Positions 55,635 through 64,000 of a stretch of 64,000 nt of DNA are shown in pieces. The position numbers were made by a program, and so were the translations under genes. The notes beneath the pieces were generated by a model. That model made no database searches. It was not told where the DNA came from and worked only from the letters and a program-made list of their open reading frames with translations. Position 1 is the first letter of the stretch. Every line of letters starts with the position of its first letter. The stretch is from NCBI RefSeq assembly GCF_020783655.1, contig NZ_JAJGQH010000018.1:1-64000 (forward strand), read 5' to 3'. The DNA comes from Xanthomonas melonis (GTDB lineage Bacteria; Pseudomonadota; Gammaproteobacteria; Xanthomonadales; Xanthomonadaceae).

Positions 55635-55683
55635 ATCACCGACTTGGTGCAAATTGGTTTGCATGCTGCACCAATATGGGGCA
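55635..55683. promoter_or_regulatory. NtrC-type enhancer sites of glnA
   Basis: Two sites fit TGCACC-N5-GGTGCA: ATCACC-GACTT-GGTGCA (55635-55651; two mismatches in the left half) and TGCACC-AATAT-GGGGCA (55667-55683; one mismatch). They lie about 88-136 bp upstream of the predicted start, the classic distance for glnA enhancers. Confidence 0.75.
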
Positions 55684-55731
55684 TGCCGCAATGCACTATC
55701 CTCTCGCCTCCCCCGCACCTGTCCCCGTCCG

Positions 55732-56526
55732 ATGTCCGACCTCATCTCCGCCCTGCTGCTTGGCATTCTCGAAGGCCTCACCGAATTCCTGCCGATCTCC
55801 AGCACCGGCCATCTGCTGATCGCCGAACAGTGGCTCGGACGCCGCTCGGACTTCTTCAACATCGTCATCCAGGCCGGCGCGATCCTGGCGATCTGCCTGG
55901 CGCTGCGACAGAAACTGTGGACGCTGGCGACCGGCCTGGGAGAACGCGCCAACCGCGATTACGTGCTCAAGATCGGCGTGGCCTTCCTGGTGACCGCGGT
56001 GGTGGGATTGATCGTGCGCAAGGCCGGCTGGCAACTGCCGGAAACCATCCAGCCGGTGGCCTGGGCGCTGCTGATCGGCGGCGTCTGGATGCTGGTGGCC
56101 GAGCACTTCGCCAGCAAGCTGCCCGAGCGCGACGTGGTGACCTGGAAGGTGGCCATTGCCGTGGGCCTGGCGCAGGTGGTGGCCGGTGTGTTCCCGGGGA
56201 CCTCTCGCTCGGCCTCGGCGATCTTCCTGGCCATGCTGCTGGGATTGAGCAAGCGCTCGGCAGCGGCGGATTTCGTGTTCATGGTGGGCATTCCGACCAT
56301 GTTCGCGGCCAGCGGCTATGCGCTGCTGGAGATGTACAAGGAAGGCGGCATCGGCAGCGAGAACTGGGCCGATGTGGCCGTGGCCTTCGTGGCCGCCACC
56401 ATCACCGGCTTCGTGGTGGTGAAGTGGTTGCTGGGCTACATCAAGAAGCACCGCTTCACCGTGTTTGCGCTGTATCGCATCGTGCTCGGCGCGGCCTTGC
56501 TGCTGTGGCTGCCGGCGGTGGCCTGA
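55732..56526 (+). CDS. uppP: Undecaprenyl-diphosphatase (UppP/BacA)
   Basis: A 264-residue membrane enzyme that recycles undecaprenyl pyrophosphate for cell-wall and LPS synthesis. The motifs ILEGLTEFLPISSTGH (residues 12-27) and PGTSRSASAIF are complete. About eight membrane segments are predicted. Start at ATG 55732; the upstream frame to 55654 reaches into the glnA enhancer region. Divergent from glnA. Confidence 0.96.
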   Translation: MSDLISALLLGILEGLTEFLPISSTGHLLIAEQWLGRRSDFFNIVIQAGAILAICLALRQKLWTLATGLGERANRDYVLKIGVAFLVTAVVGLIVRKAGWQLPETIQPVAWALLIGGVWMLVAEHFASKLPERDVVTWKVAIAVGLAQVVAGVFPGTSRSASAIFLAMLLGLSKRSAAADFVFMVGIPTMFAASGYALLEMYKEGGIGSENWADVAVAFVAATITGFVVVKWLLGYIKKHRFTVFALYRIVLGAALLLWLPAVA

Positions 56527-56659
56527 GGCCCTGGCGCGCGGCAGCCCGCTCGTGGCTGCCTGCGCACTGCCCGAGGCGGATGCGCAGGCAGTGACGGCGG
56601 TGGTTGCCCTGGCCGCAGCCCGGCGGTATCACTGAGCCATCGATCACCGGGAGCTGCCC

Positions 56660-57481
56660 ATGCGTGCCGTGTTCTTGGCCCCAGCGCTGCTGGCGGGGGG
56701 TGTGGCGGCCTGCGGTTCGGGCGCCGCGCCCGACCGTCCTGCCGCCGCGCGCCCTGGATCGGAGACGGCTGCGGCGCCTGCAGCGACAGCGCCGGCCAGC
56801 TCGGTCGCCGACAACGCGCTACGCGCTGCCCTGCAGGCCCACCACTGGCAGTTGCGGCAGGCCAGCGATGCGCATGGCAGCGCGCTGACCAGCCTGTTCG
56901 TCGCCGGCAGCGCGCCACTGCAACTGGAGTTCGGCGATCAGCGCGTCCAGGTCAGCCAGACCTGCAACTCGCTGGGCGCCAGCTACGGCGTGACCGCTGC
57001 GCGGCTGCAGATCGGCCGGGTCGTCTCCAGCAAGCGGCTGTGCGCGCAGCCGCGGAAAATGGCGCAGGAACGGGCGGCCAGCGAGCTGTTGTCCGGCAGC
57101 TTTGCGGTGACGCTGGACACCACCCAGGCCGCACCGCAGCTGCGGCTGGCCCGCAGCGACGGCACCCGCCTGCTGTTCGGCGGCGCGCCCACTGCCGACA
57201 GCCGCCACGGCGGCCCCGGGCAGACGGTGCTGCTGGAAGTGGCGGCCGACACCGTGCCCTGCCCCACCGTGCCAGTGCATCCGTGCCTGCAAGTGCGCGA
57301 GCAGACCACACAAGGACAGCGTGCGACCGGGCCGTGGCTACCACTGGACGGCAACATCGAAGGCTTCGAGCACGAAGCCGGCATCCGCACCCTGCTGCGC
57401 ATCACCCGTTATCCTGCCGCTCCCGACAGCGGGGGTGCGCCGGTGTATGTACTGCAGCAGATGATCGAGGCGAGTGGGTAG
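56660..57481 (+). CDS. META and DUF4377 domain lipoprotein
   Basis: A 273-residue lipoprotein with lipobox GGVAAC (mature Cys18) and an Ala/Pro-rich linker. The META domain is HHWQLRQASDAHG... LQLEFGDQRVQVSQTCNSLGASYGV, as in heat-shock protein HslJ. The C-terminal DUF4377 part is VAADTVPCPTVPVHPCLQV... GNIEGFEHEAGIRTLLRITRY. Such proteins are periplasmic and of unknown function, often stress related. Confidence 0.9.
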   Translation: MRAVFLAPALLAGGVAACGSGAAPDRPAAARPGSETAAAPAATAPASSVADNALRAALQAHHWQLRQASDAHGSALTSLFVAGSAPLQLEFGDQRVQVSQTCNSLGASYGVTAARLQIGRVVSSKRLCAQPRKMAQERAASELLSGSFAVTLDTTQAAPQLRLARSDGTRLLFGGAPTADSRHGGPGQTVLLEVAADTVPCPTVPVHPCLQVREQTTQGQRATGPWLPLDGNIEGFEHEAGIRTLLRITRYPAAPDSGGAPVYVLQQMIEASG

Positions 57482-57483
57482 CT

Positions 57484-57515
57484 TGGGATTCGGGATTCGG
57501 GATTCGGGATTCGCT
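57484..57515. repeat. GGGATTC tandem repeat
   Basis: GGGATTC is repeated four times at 7-bp steps (57485-57512) right after the lipoprotein stop. Same type as at 44328-44350 and 63088-63110. Confidence 0.85.
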
Positions 57516-57633
57516 GAGCGTTGCAGGCGTGGTTCGGCGGTCGGCGCGTCCGACGCGATCAACTTGCCCGGGTGCCTTGCGGCACCATGGCCGCATCGGC
57601 CGATGCAGCCGATGCGGTGGTGCTGATCTGTGC

Positions 57634-58245
57634 TCAGCGCAGCGATGGGTTCAGCGTGTAGGTGCCGTGCAGCGCGGCCTCGGCGAGCACGTGGCCCTGC
57701 ATCGCGGTCAGCAGATCGGCCGCGGTGAATGGCGTCGGCAACGGCAGCTGCGCCACATCCAGCGCGAACACGCGGAAGAAATAGCGGTGCATGCGCAGGT
57801 CGTTGAACGGCGGATAGGGGCCGTCGTAGCCCAGGTAGTCGCCGGCCATGTCGGGATTGCCGGCGAACCATTGGGTATAGGAATTCAGGCCCTGGCGCGC
57901 GCCAGCCGGGCCGGCGGGTTGCCGCTTTCCCTTGGCGACGAACCCGTCGCTGCAACTGCCTGGCGCAATGATGTGCACGGTCGCGGGGATATCGGCCATG
58001 GCCCAATGCACGAAATCGGTGCGTGGTTGTTCGACCGGGATCTGCAGATCCGTCCGCCCCACGGTGTCCGGCACCGTGGGCACATCCGGGTCCAGGCACA
58101 GCAGCGCGAACGACCGGGTCCCGCCGGGCGCATCGCTCCAGGCCAGGTGCGGGTTGCGATTGGGCGCGAAGCCGTCCGGGGTGCCGGCAGCGAATTCCAC
58201 CGCGATCGGCTTGCCGTTTTCGATGCTGGTACTGGTCAGACGCAT
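57634..58245 (-). CDS. YbhB/YbcL family PEBP-like protein
   Basis: A 203-residue member of the phosphatidylethanolamine-binding/Raf-kinase-inhibitor-like family. Marks: NRNPHLAWSDAPGGTRSFALLCLDPD, HWAMADIPA, and YDGPYPPFNDLRMHRYFFRVFALD. There is no signal peptide. Bacterial members bind small ligands; the role is unknown. It is convergent with the META lipoprotein gene. Confidence 0.9.
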   Translation of the reverse strand: MRLTSTSIENGKPIAVEFAAGTPDGFAPNRNPHLAWSDAPGGTRSFALLCLDPDVPTVPDTVGRTDLQIPVEQPRTDFVHWAMADIPATVHIIAPGSCSDGFVAKGKRQPAGPAGARQGLNSYTQWFAGNPDMAGDYLGYDGPYPPFNDLRMHRYFFRVFALDVAQLPLPTPFTAADLLTAMQGHVLAEAALHGTYTLNPSLR

Positions 58246-58401
58246 GCAAGGTCTCCATGGAGCGAGGTGCCCCAGCGTGCCTGGATTGGGGCAGCAGCGG
58301 AAGTCGCCGTCATGGAACCGTGTGTGGCGCGGCTGGCGCGGTCGAGCGCATGCGTTGATCGATAACGCCCGTCGCGGCCGGGTCCGCTCCTGCGACGTGC
58401 G

Positions 58402-60474
58402 TCAGTCCTGCGGGTAGCCGAAGCGCACCGCGATCAGCGTGAGTTGATCGAATTGACCACCCAGCACGCTGCGATAATCGCGCCAGCGGCCGGCTGCCAG
58501 CCGTGCCGGTCCGCGCGGTTCGATCAACGGGAAGCTCAGCCCGAACGCCTGCTGCAATGCGTCGGAGATGCCTTGCGGGTCGCTTTCGATGCCGTCGAGC
58601 CGGATGATCCGGTGCGGGTACAGATCGCGCTCGTGCAGCACCGCCAGTTGCTCCAGCGCGACCAGCAGCCAGTCGGTGGCCTGCTGCGGCGACTCCACCG
58701 CCAGCGGTGCCGGCGCACCGGCCGACAGCCAGTCCAGCAGCATGTCGCGCGGGTCGCGCAATGCGATCGCCAGCCGGCCCTCGGGCAGGTGCGGGCGCAG
58801 TGCGGCGAGCAGGCTGTTGTCCCACCACAGCAGCCAGTCGATGACATTGCCATCGTCGATGGCGCGGCGCGGCAGCTGCGCCTTCCAGCCTTCCACCAGC
58901 GCCAATGGGGCCAGTTCGCCGGAAGCCAGCTGCTCGACGGTACGGTAGCTCTGCAACGCGTCCGACGGCGGCGTGGTGCCGTAGCGGTCGCCGCGCACCA
59001 GCGGCGTGGCGGCGTCCATCGCCGCGATCAGGCGTTCGACGTGCGAACCAGGGGTACCCCAGACGAACAGCGGGCGCGCGGTGACGGTGTCGGGAATGGT
59101 CCCCAGCGCGGGCCACTGCATCGGCTGCCTGGCGGCCTGCGGCGGCAACGGCAGGCGGTGCGGGGCCTGCTCGCGCTGGAACTGCATCCAGGTGGACAGG
59201 GCGGCGTCGGGCTGGCCGGCGCGGTCCTGCACATTGCCCAGCCAGGGCCGCAGCACGGTCTGCTGCGGCGCGGGCAAGGACTCGATCAGCGATTGCACGC
59301 AGGCGATCGCCGCCGGAGGGTCGCGCGCGAGCAGGGCCTCGACGATGCGTTGCTCGCCGCTGATGCGGCCGGGCTCCACTGCCACGATCTGCCGCGCCAC
59401 CATTTCCGCTTCGTCGGCATGGCCCTGCATGTCGTGCACGCGCATCAACGCTTCCAGCGCCGGCAGATGCTCGGGCATGGCCAGCAGCCAGCGCTCGATC
59501 ACCGCCTGGGCCTGCGGCCCTCCCACCGGTTCCACTGCCAGCCGGGCCAGCCACAGGTCGTGCGAGCCGCTGAACGTGGCCAGCGCCGCATCCAGCGTGT
59601 CGCGCGCGGCATCCACCGCGCCCAGGCGCTCCCAGGCGGTCAGCAGCGCATGCAGGGTGCGCCGGTCCGACGGCCAGTGCGCCAGCGCCAGGCGCAGGTG
59701 CGCGGCGGCCTGATCGGGGCGGCCGGCCTGCAACTCCATCTCGCCGGCCAGCCGGCGCATTGCCGGACTGTCGCCGCCGGGCTGCTCCAGCACCGCCTCC
59801 ATCGCGGCCAGCGCATCGTCCAGGCGGCCCTGCCGCTGGGCCAGCTGGGCAATGAAGGCGCGCAAGGCGGTGCCGGGCGGGTTGAGCTCGACCACGCGCT
59901 CGAACGCGCGCTCGGCGAAGGCGAAATGCTCCTTCTGCAGGTAGGCAAAGCCCAGCGCGAACATCACCCGCGGGTCGTCCGGCAACTGTTCCGCCGCGCG
60001 GGTGAGCAAGGCCAGCGCGCGGTCGGCCTGGCCGCGGCGCATCTCCACCACGCCATCGACCGCCAGCAGCTGCGGATGCTCCGGCACCAGCCGCCCGGCG
60101 GTGCGGCTCAGCCGCTGCGCCTCGTCCAGATCGCCGCGCGCCACCGCCAGATGCGCCTGCATCACGTAGGCGTTGAACTGGTTGGGGTCCAGCGCGGTGC
60201 TGCGCGACAACGCGGCGTCGGCTGCGGACAGGTCGCGCGCGGCCAGCAGCAACCCAGCATGCAACAGGTGCAGGTCAGCGTCTTCCGGCGCCAGCGTCAG
60301 CGCGGTCTGGATGCTGGCCAAGGCCAGCGCCGGTTGACCTTGCTGCTGCAGGGCCAGCCCCAACCACCGATGCGGCTGCGCATCGTCCGGTGTGCTGGCC
60401 GCCCACTCGCGGGCCAGCGCCACCGCATCGTCGGCCGCGTTGCGGCGCAGGGCTTGAAGAATGGCGTCTTGCAT
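58402..60474 (-). CDS. TPR protein with C-terminal sulfotransferase-like domain
   Basis: A 690-residue protein. The N-terminal two thirds (to about residue 450) is a chain of TPR-like helical pairs (DAQPHRWLGLALQQQGQPALALASIQTAL; DPNQFNAYVMQAHLAVARGDLDEAQRL). The last third resembles the TPR-sulfotransferase family: ARPLFVWGTPGSHVERLIAAM at the place of the PAPS loop and LAIALRDPRDMLLDWL at the 3'-phosphate motif. The loop lacks the usual RSGTS/GTTL residues, so activity is doubtful. The start is ATG 60474; the frame is open to 60564. Confidence 0.8.
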   Translation of the reverse strand: MQDAILQALRRNAADDAVALAREWAASTPDDAQPHRWLGLALQQQGQPALALASIQTALTLAPEDADLHLLHAGLLLAARDLSAADAALSRSTALDPNQFNAYVMQAHLAVARGDLDEAQRLSRTAGRLVPEHPQLLAVDGVVEMRRGQADRALALLTRAAEQLPDDPRVMFALGFAYLQKEHFAFAERAFERVVELNPPGTALRAFIAQLAQRQGRLDDALAAMEAVLEQPGGDSPAMRRLAGEMELQAGRPDQAAAHLRLALAHWPSDRRTLHALLTAWERLGAVDAARDTLDAALATFSGSHDLWLARLAVEPVGGPQAQAVIERWLLAMPEHLPALEALMRVHDMQGHADEAEMVARQIVAVEPGRISGEQRIVEALLARDPPAAIACVQSLIESLPAPQQTVLRPWLGNVQDRAGQPDAALSTWMQFQREQAPHRLPLPPQAARQPMQWPALGTIPDTVTARPLFVWGTPGSHVERLIAAMDAATPLVRGDRYGTTPPSDALQSYRTVEQLASGELAPLALVEGWKAQLPRRAIDDGNVIDWLLWWDNSLLAALRPHLPEGRLAIALRDPRDMLLDWLSAGAPAPLAVESPQQATDWLLVALEQLAVLHERDLYPHRIIRLDGIESDPQGISDALQQAFGLSFPLIEPRGPARLAAGRWRDYRSVLGGQFDQLTLIAVRFGYPQD

Positions 60475-60685
60475 GGCGGCGGCGTGTCCCGGACAAACCG
60501 CTATTGTAACGATGCGCGCTGCTGCGGCTGGCGTGTACGGGTGATACATGCCGATTCCGAGCACCGGCCGCGCCCGCCTGGCGGCTGCGCAGTCGTCTTG
60601 TTAGCCGCTCTGTATCATCACGCAACGACAACCACTGCCAGAACGCCGACCACTGCATCCATCCACGGAAGTCGTGTCGGCACGG

Positions 60686-61672
60686 TCAGCGCGCCGCCGT
60701 CAGCCGCTCGGCCACCCAGCGTTCGGCGAAGCCGTCGCCCCGCGCGTTTTCCAGGAATCCGCAGTGCCCGCCCCAGCGCGCGATCTCCAGCTGCGCGTGC
60801 GTCGGCAGGCGCCAGGCGGCGAAGTCTGCGTACGGAATCACCGGGTCGTCCTCGGCCATCAGGATGTCCGAGGGCACCTGCAGGCCGGCCAGGCGGTCGC
60901 CGGCAATCGAATAGCTGTCGAAATACGCTTCCAGCGAGCCGTGTCCGGTGTGCTGCACCGCCAGCCAGGCCATCAGTCCGCGCATGTCCAGCGCCAGGGT
61001 GGCATCGTCGTAACCGTGCTGGTCGGGAAACAGCTTGCGCTTGCGCAGCAACGAGTCGCGCCATTTGCGGCGGAAGTACCAATCGTAGAACTGCGGGCCC
61101 TTTTCCAGCTGGGTCATGGTCGCGGCCGGATCCAGCAACGGGCACACCGCTGCCACGCGGGCCAGCGGCAGCCCGGCCGCCGGGGCGCGCAGGGCCAGCC
61201 GCAGCGCGAAGTTGCCGCCCAGCGAATACCCGGCCGCCAGCAGTTGCGGGGCGGGAAAGCGCCGCCACAGATCGCCCGCCGCATTGACCACTTCGTCGAT
61301 GCGATCGGAATGGAACAGGTCCACATTGAGATGATGCGTGCCGCCGTGATCGCGGAAGTTAAGCCGAAATACCTGGTAGCCCAGACCCAGTAAACGCGCG
61401 GCGGTCAGCCGCATGTAATTGGAATCGGCGCTGCCTTCCCAGCCGTGCAACAGCAGCACGGTGCCGCGCACCGGTGCATCGCCGGGCGGCACACTCAGCC
61501 AGCCTTGCAGGCGCACGCCATCGCCGCCATCGAGGATATGCTCGCTGGTGACCGCACCGCTGGCGCTCAGCAGCTGGCGGCTGCGGATCCGGCGCAGGGC
61601 GCTGCTGCCCAGCACCGATTGCACATGCGGGTTGCGCAGCCAGCGCGGCGGCAGGTAATCGGAGGCGTTCAT
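60686..61672 (-). CDS. YheT-family alpha/beta hydrolase
   Basis: A 328-residue hydrolase. The oxyanion part is LLLHGWEGSADSNYMR, the nucleophile Ser in GYSLGGNFALRLAL, Asp in AEDDPVIPY, and His in GGHCGFLEN. It begins with the family's PPRWLRNPHVQSVLGS. YheT-type proteins are esterases whose natural substrate is unknown. Followed upstream by an acyltransferase gene on the same strand. Confidence 0.92.
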   Translation of the reverse strand: MNASDYLPPRWLRNPHVQSVLGSSALRRIRSRQLLSASGAVTSEHILDGGDGVRLQGWLSVPPGDAPVRGTVLLLHGWEGSADSNYMRLTAARLLGLGYQVFRLNFRDHGGTHHLNVDLFHSDRIDEVVNAAGDLWRRFPAPQLLAAGYSLGGNFALRLALRAPAAGLPLARVAAVCPLLDPAATMTQLEKGPQFYDWYFRRKWRDSLLRKRKLFPDQHGYDDATLALDMRGLMAWLAVQHTGHGSLEAYFDSYSIAGDRLAGLQVPSDILMAEDDPVIPYADFAAWRLPTHAQLEIARWGGHCGFLENARGDGFAERWVAERLTAAR

Positions 61673-61735
61673 GCGCGCGTGCGGCCGGGCACTGCCGTGG
61701 CGACCGCGGGAGGCAGGGGCGCGCGCATCGTCGGC

Positions 61736-62539
61736 TCAGGATTCCATCGCGGCGATGATGCGTTGCCGTGAGGTATCGGCCAGACGGCGACGCCCCTCGA
61801 TGTCGAATGCCCCGATCGGCTCGAGGAAATGCACTTCCGCCAGCCGCGGCGGCTCACCGAGCAGGCGCACGATGTTGGCGAAGAAGCTTTCGCGTTCGCC
61901 GAAGGCCACCACCGCCTGTGCATCCCCGCGCACGCCATAGCGCAGCGCGACCGGCTGCACCGGGACGCCGGCTTCGACCGCTGCCTGGAAGATGCGCGCG
62001 TGGAATGGTCCCACCTCGGTGCCGCCGCGGGTGCGTCCTTCCGGAAACACGCCGACCGGTCTGCCGCCACGCAGGCGTTGCAGCATTTCCTGCAGCACCC
62101 CGCCCATCGATTCGGTATTTCCGCGCTGATGGAAGATGGTCTGGCCCTTGGCCGCCAGCCACCCCACCAGAGGCCATCCGGCGATCTCGCGCTTGGCCAC
62201 GAAGCCCATCACGCGCTGGCTGTGCAGCATCGGGATATCCACCCAGCTGACATGGTTGGCCACGAACAGGGTGGGGCCGGGCAGCGGCTTGCCGAAACGG
62301 CGCAGACGGAAGCCGAAGATGCGCATCAGGTTGCCCTGCCACCAGCGGATCATCACGTGTTCCAGCGTGTCGTCGCGGCCGATGCGGATGCGCGCCAGCG
62401 GCGGCGCCACCACGCACAGCATGGTGACCGGCAGGCACAGGCTCAGGTGCAGCAACAGCAGTGGTACCCGATACAGGTACCGGAACCAGCGCAGCACACC
62501 GCCAGCATCGCGCGTGGCGTCCAGGGATGACTCGCTCAT
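61736..62539 (-). CDS. PlsC-type 1-acylglycerol-3-phosphate acyltransferase
   Basis: A 267-residue membrane acyltransferase. A hydrophobic segment lies at about residues 20-43 (LYRVPLLLLHLSLCLPVTML). The catalytic HX4D is NHVSWVD, and the substrate motifs are FPEGRTRGG and PVQPVALRYG. It belongs to the PlsC superfamily near OlsA-like enzymes; acceptor unknown. Start ATG 62539. A second acyltransferase of a different branch lies at 11650. Confidence 0.9.
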   Translation of the reverse strand: MSESSLDATRDAGGVLRWFRYLYRVPLLLLHLSLCLPVTMLCVVAPPLARIRIGRDDTLEHVMIRWWQGNLMRIFGFRLRRFGKPLPGPTLFVANHVSWVDIPMLHSQRVMGFVAKREIAGWPLVGWLAAKGQTIFHQRGNTESMGGVLQEMLQRLRGGRPVGVFPEGRTRGGTEVGPFHARIFQAAVEAGVPVQPVALRYGVRGDAQAVVAFGERESFFANIVRLLGEPPRLAEVHFLEPIGAFDIEGRRRLADTSRQRIIAAMES

Positions 62540-62656
62540 TCGACCAACGGGACCGGTAACAGGGGAAGGAGGCACGGCTATTGTGACAGCAGCTTGGCCG
62601 CGGCGCAGTGCCGGCCGCGCACGGCGCTGTTCCACCCATGCGCTTGCCGGGCGCAC

Positions 62657-63085
62657 TCAGCCATCGCTGCGCGCCACCACGGCCAGCGTCAGGCGCGACA
62701 CGCAGACCCGTTTCCCGGCCGGATTCTCGATGACGATGTCCCAGACCTGGGTGCTGCGCCCCACGTGCACCGCGCGCGCGGTGCCGGTGACCAGGCCCTG
62801 GGTGGCGGCACGCAGGTGGTTGGCATTGATCTCCAGCCCCACGCAGATCTGGCTGCGCATATCCACGCACAGATTGCCGGCGCTGCTGCCCAGGGTCTCT
62901 GCCAGCACCACCGATGCGCCACCGTGCAACAGGCCGTAGGGCTGTCGGGTGCGCGCATCCACCGGCATGGTGGCGCGCAGCCAATCGTCGCCGGCATCGG
63001 TGAACACGATGCCCAGATGTTCGATCAGGGTGTTGCGGCTGCCGGCGTTGAGGGCGGCGAGGTCGACGGGTTCGCGGAAGGTCAT
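62657..63085 (-). CDS. PaaI/MenI-like hotdog thioesterase
   Basis: A 142-residue acyl-CoA thioesterase. The hotdog signature is YGLLHGGASVVLAETLGSSAGNL (Glu at about residue 63 is the catalytic type), followed by VGLEINANHLRAA and WDIVIENPAGKRVCVSRLTLAVV. The sequence is like the 1,4-dihydroxy-2-naphthoyl-CoA hydrolase and YbdB group. The ATG at 63085 has a GGGATT-type repeat immediately upstream in place of a clear ribosome site. Confidence 0.88.
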   Translation of the reverse strand: MTFREPVDLAALNAGSRNTLIEHLGIVFTDAGDDWLRATMPVDARTRQPYGLLHGGASVVLAETLGSSAGNLCVDMRSQICVGLEINANHLRAATQGLVTGTARAVHVGRSTQVWDIVIENPAGKRVCVSRLTLAVVARSDG

Positions 63086-63087
63086 GG

Positions 63088-63110
63088 GCTGGGGATTGGG
63101 GATTGGGAAT
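63088..63110. repeat. GGGATT-type repeat abutting a start codon
   Basis: GGCTGGGGATTGGGGATTGG lies 3 bp upstream of the hotdog thioesterase start. It belongs to the dispersed family seen at 44328 and 57484. Confidence 0.7.
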
Positions 63111-63312
63111 CGCAACAGCGGTTGCGGGGCCGGGGCCTGATGCAATGCAGCCACGGGGTGGTTCACGCCGTGACGGTAACAGGCCGAGCGGGGTCGTTGC
63201 TTGTCGGACGCTGGCGGAATCGGACCCGACGACCGCGGTCGTCTTCAATCCCGGGTGGTGCGGGTCCCGGTGCTGCATGCGGCGCCGGTGCACGCGGCCG
63301 ACCGCGCGGTGC

Positions 63313-64000
63313 TCAGAGTATCGGCACCAGACCGGCACCGAAGGCGGTGAGCATGCGCACCAGCAGCCACTTCGGCCCCACGTTGACCTCGGGGAAATCG
63401 CCCACGGCCACATAGCACTGCCGGAACTGCGGGTCCTGCCGCTTGAGCGGGAACGGGCAGCCGGGGCCAGGCTGGAACTCGTAGTTGGTGGCGTAGCGCC
63501 ATGGCCAGAAGTCCAGCACCGGCAGCGCCTCGGACACTTTGCCCACGCTGTAGTTCAAGCCGCTCAGCAGCGGCGGCTTTTCGCGCGGCGCCACCGTCCA
63601 GGCGTTCTCCGGGCCGATGTCGCGTTCGATGCTGGCCGCCAGCGCCTGCGCAAAGCGCACATCGTCGATCACCACCGCCGCCTCGGTGTTGTAGTTCTCG
63701 CTGCGCGGATCGAAGTTGTGCGTGCCGATCACGCCGATGCGGCGGTCCACCACCAGCGACTTGGCATGCAAGCCCATGCGCGCGCCGGCCCGGGTCACCG
63801 GCAGCGGTTTGTTGACCGCACGGGTGCCCAGGAACGAGGGGCGCGTTTCGGTGCGCAATACGCGGCGATCGACCTCGCTACCGCCGGGCGCACGGCCACT
63901 GCCGCTGCTGCCGCGCAGAGCGCTGGCCGGCGCCCTCTGCGCGCTACCAGTGCCGCTGGCGCCGCCGCTGCCGCGCACCGCGTTGCCGGCCGCGCTGCCG
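63313..64000 (-). CDS. Phospholipase D / cardiolipin synthase-like protein (partial, 5' end missing)
   Basis: The C-terminal 229 codons or so of a PLD-superfamily protein; the frame stays open to the right edge. The second HKD motif is LHAKSLVVDRRIGVIGTHNFDPRSENYN. The C terminus (PVLDFWPWRYATNYEFQPGPGCPF) resembles the YmdC/ClsC group. Before the HKD motif is a Gly/Ser/Ala-rich stretch (about 63860-64000) of low complexity, unusual inside this domain. It probably hydrolyses or transfers phosphatidyl groups; the first HKD motif is outside the window. Confidence 0.85.
   Translation of the reverse strand, partial: GSAAGNAVRGSGGASGTGSAQRAPASALRGSSGSGRAPGGSEVDRRVLRTETRPSFLGTRAVNKPLPVTRAGARMGLHAKSLVVDRRIGVIGTHNFDPRSENYNTEAAVVIDDVRFAQALAASIERDIGPENAWTVAPREKPPLLSGLNYSVGKVSEALPVLDFWPWRYATNYEFQPGPGCPFPLKRQDPQFRQCYVAVGDFPEVNVGPKWLLVRMLTAFGAGLVPIL

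Noticed and set aside
58444-61287. A 947-codon plus-strand open frame
   Set aside because: Antisense to the TPR and YheT genes; its sequence is Arg/Gln/His-rich without motifs.

Overview
The window is a GC-rich chromosomal segment of a Xanthomonas species. The genus call rests on an Ax21-family outer-membrane protein, a complete oleABCD long-chain olefin/beta-lactone cluster, the secB-gpsA and glnA-glnK-amtB-ntrB-ntrC clusters, and the dispersed GC-rich intergenic repeats usual in this genus. The species cannot be fixed from this stretch. There are no tRNA, rRNA or prophage genes.

Layout. 1-77 is the end of an IS21-like element. 109-4417 is a large type I-F CRISPR array of 58 repeats, read left to right, interrupted in its 16th spacer by an intact IS5-type element (1068-1922). 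No cas genes are present; leader and cas genes must lie to the left. From 4635 ordinary chromosome follows: a TetR regulator and divergent metallo-beta-lactamase-fold protein, a second signal peptidase I, an M3 peptidase lipoprotein, a frameshifted isoaspartyl peptidase, an acyltransferase with arfB, truC, and ubiJ-ubiB. 17.9-25.0 kb holds oleD, oleC, oleB and oleA on the minus strand, split by a ykgJ-type gene and by a class II Fic protein with a coupled small ORF.

25.1-35.7 kb carries small exported proteins, trmL, an MFS carrier, and a histidine kinase/sigma-54 response regulator pair placed behind poxB. Two sigma-54 promoters are visible here: one in front of a repeat-domain exported protein just downstream of the regulator gene, one in front of a small exported protein with three VQVRPSA motifs. 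Both have GTCYGC half-site inverted repeats about 70-115 bp upstream of the predicted start. I infer a small two-component sigma-54 regulon governing exported proteins; this is the most interesting candidate system in the window.

36.0-47.1 kb contains gpsA, secB, a rhodanese, a GT25 glycosyltransferase, hemD-hemX-hemY, a thiolase and a VOC protein. 47.3-48.7 kb has two tandem sodC lipoprotein genes. 49.3-55.5 kb is the nitrogen cluster (glnA, glnK, amtB, ntrB, ntrC, all minus) with a sigma-54 promoter and NtrC-type sites upstream of glnA and an NtrC site at the ntrB start. The window ends with uppP, a META/DUF4377 lipoprotein, a PEBP protein, a TPR protein, a YheT hydrolase, an acyltransferase, a hotdog thioesterase and a phospholipase-D-type gene cut by the right edge.
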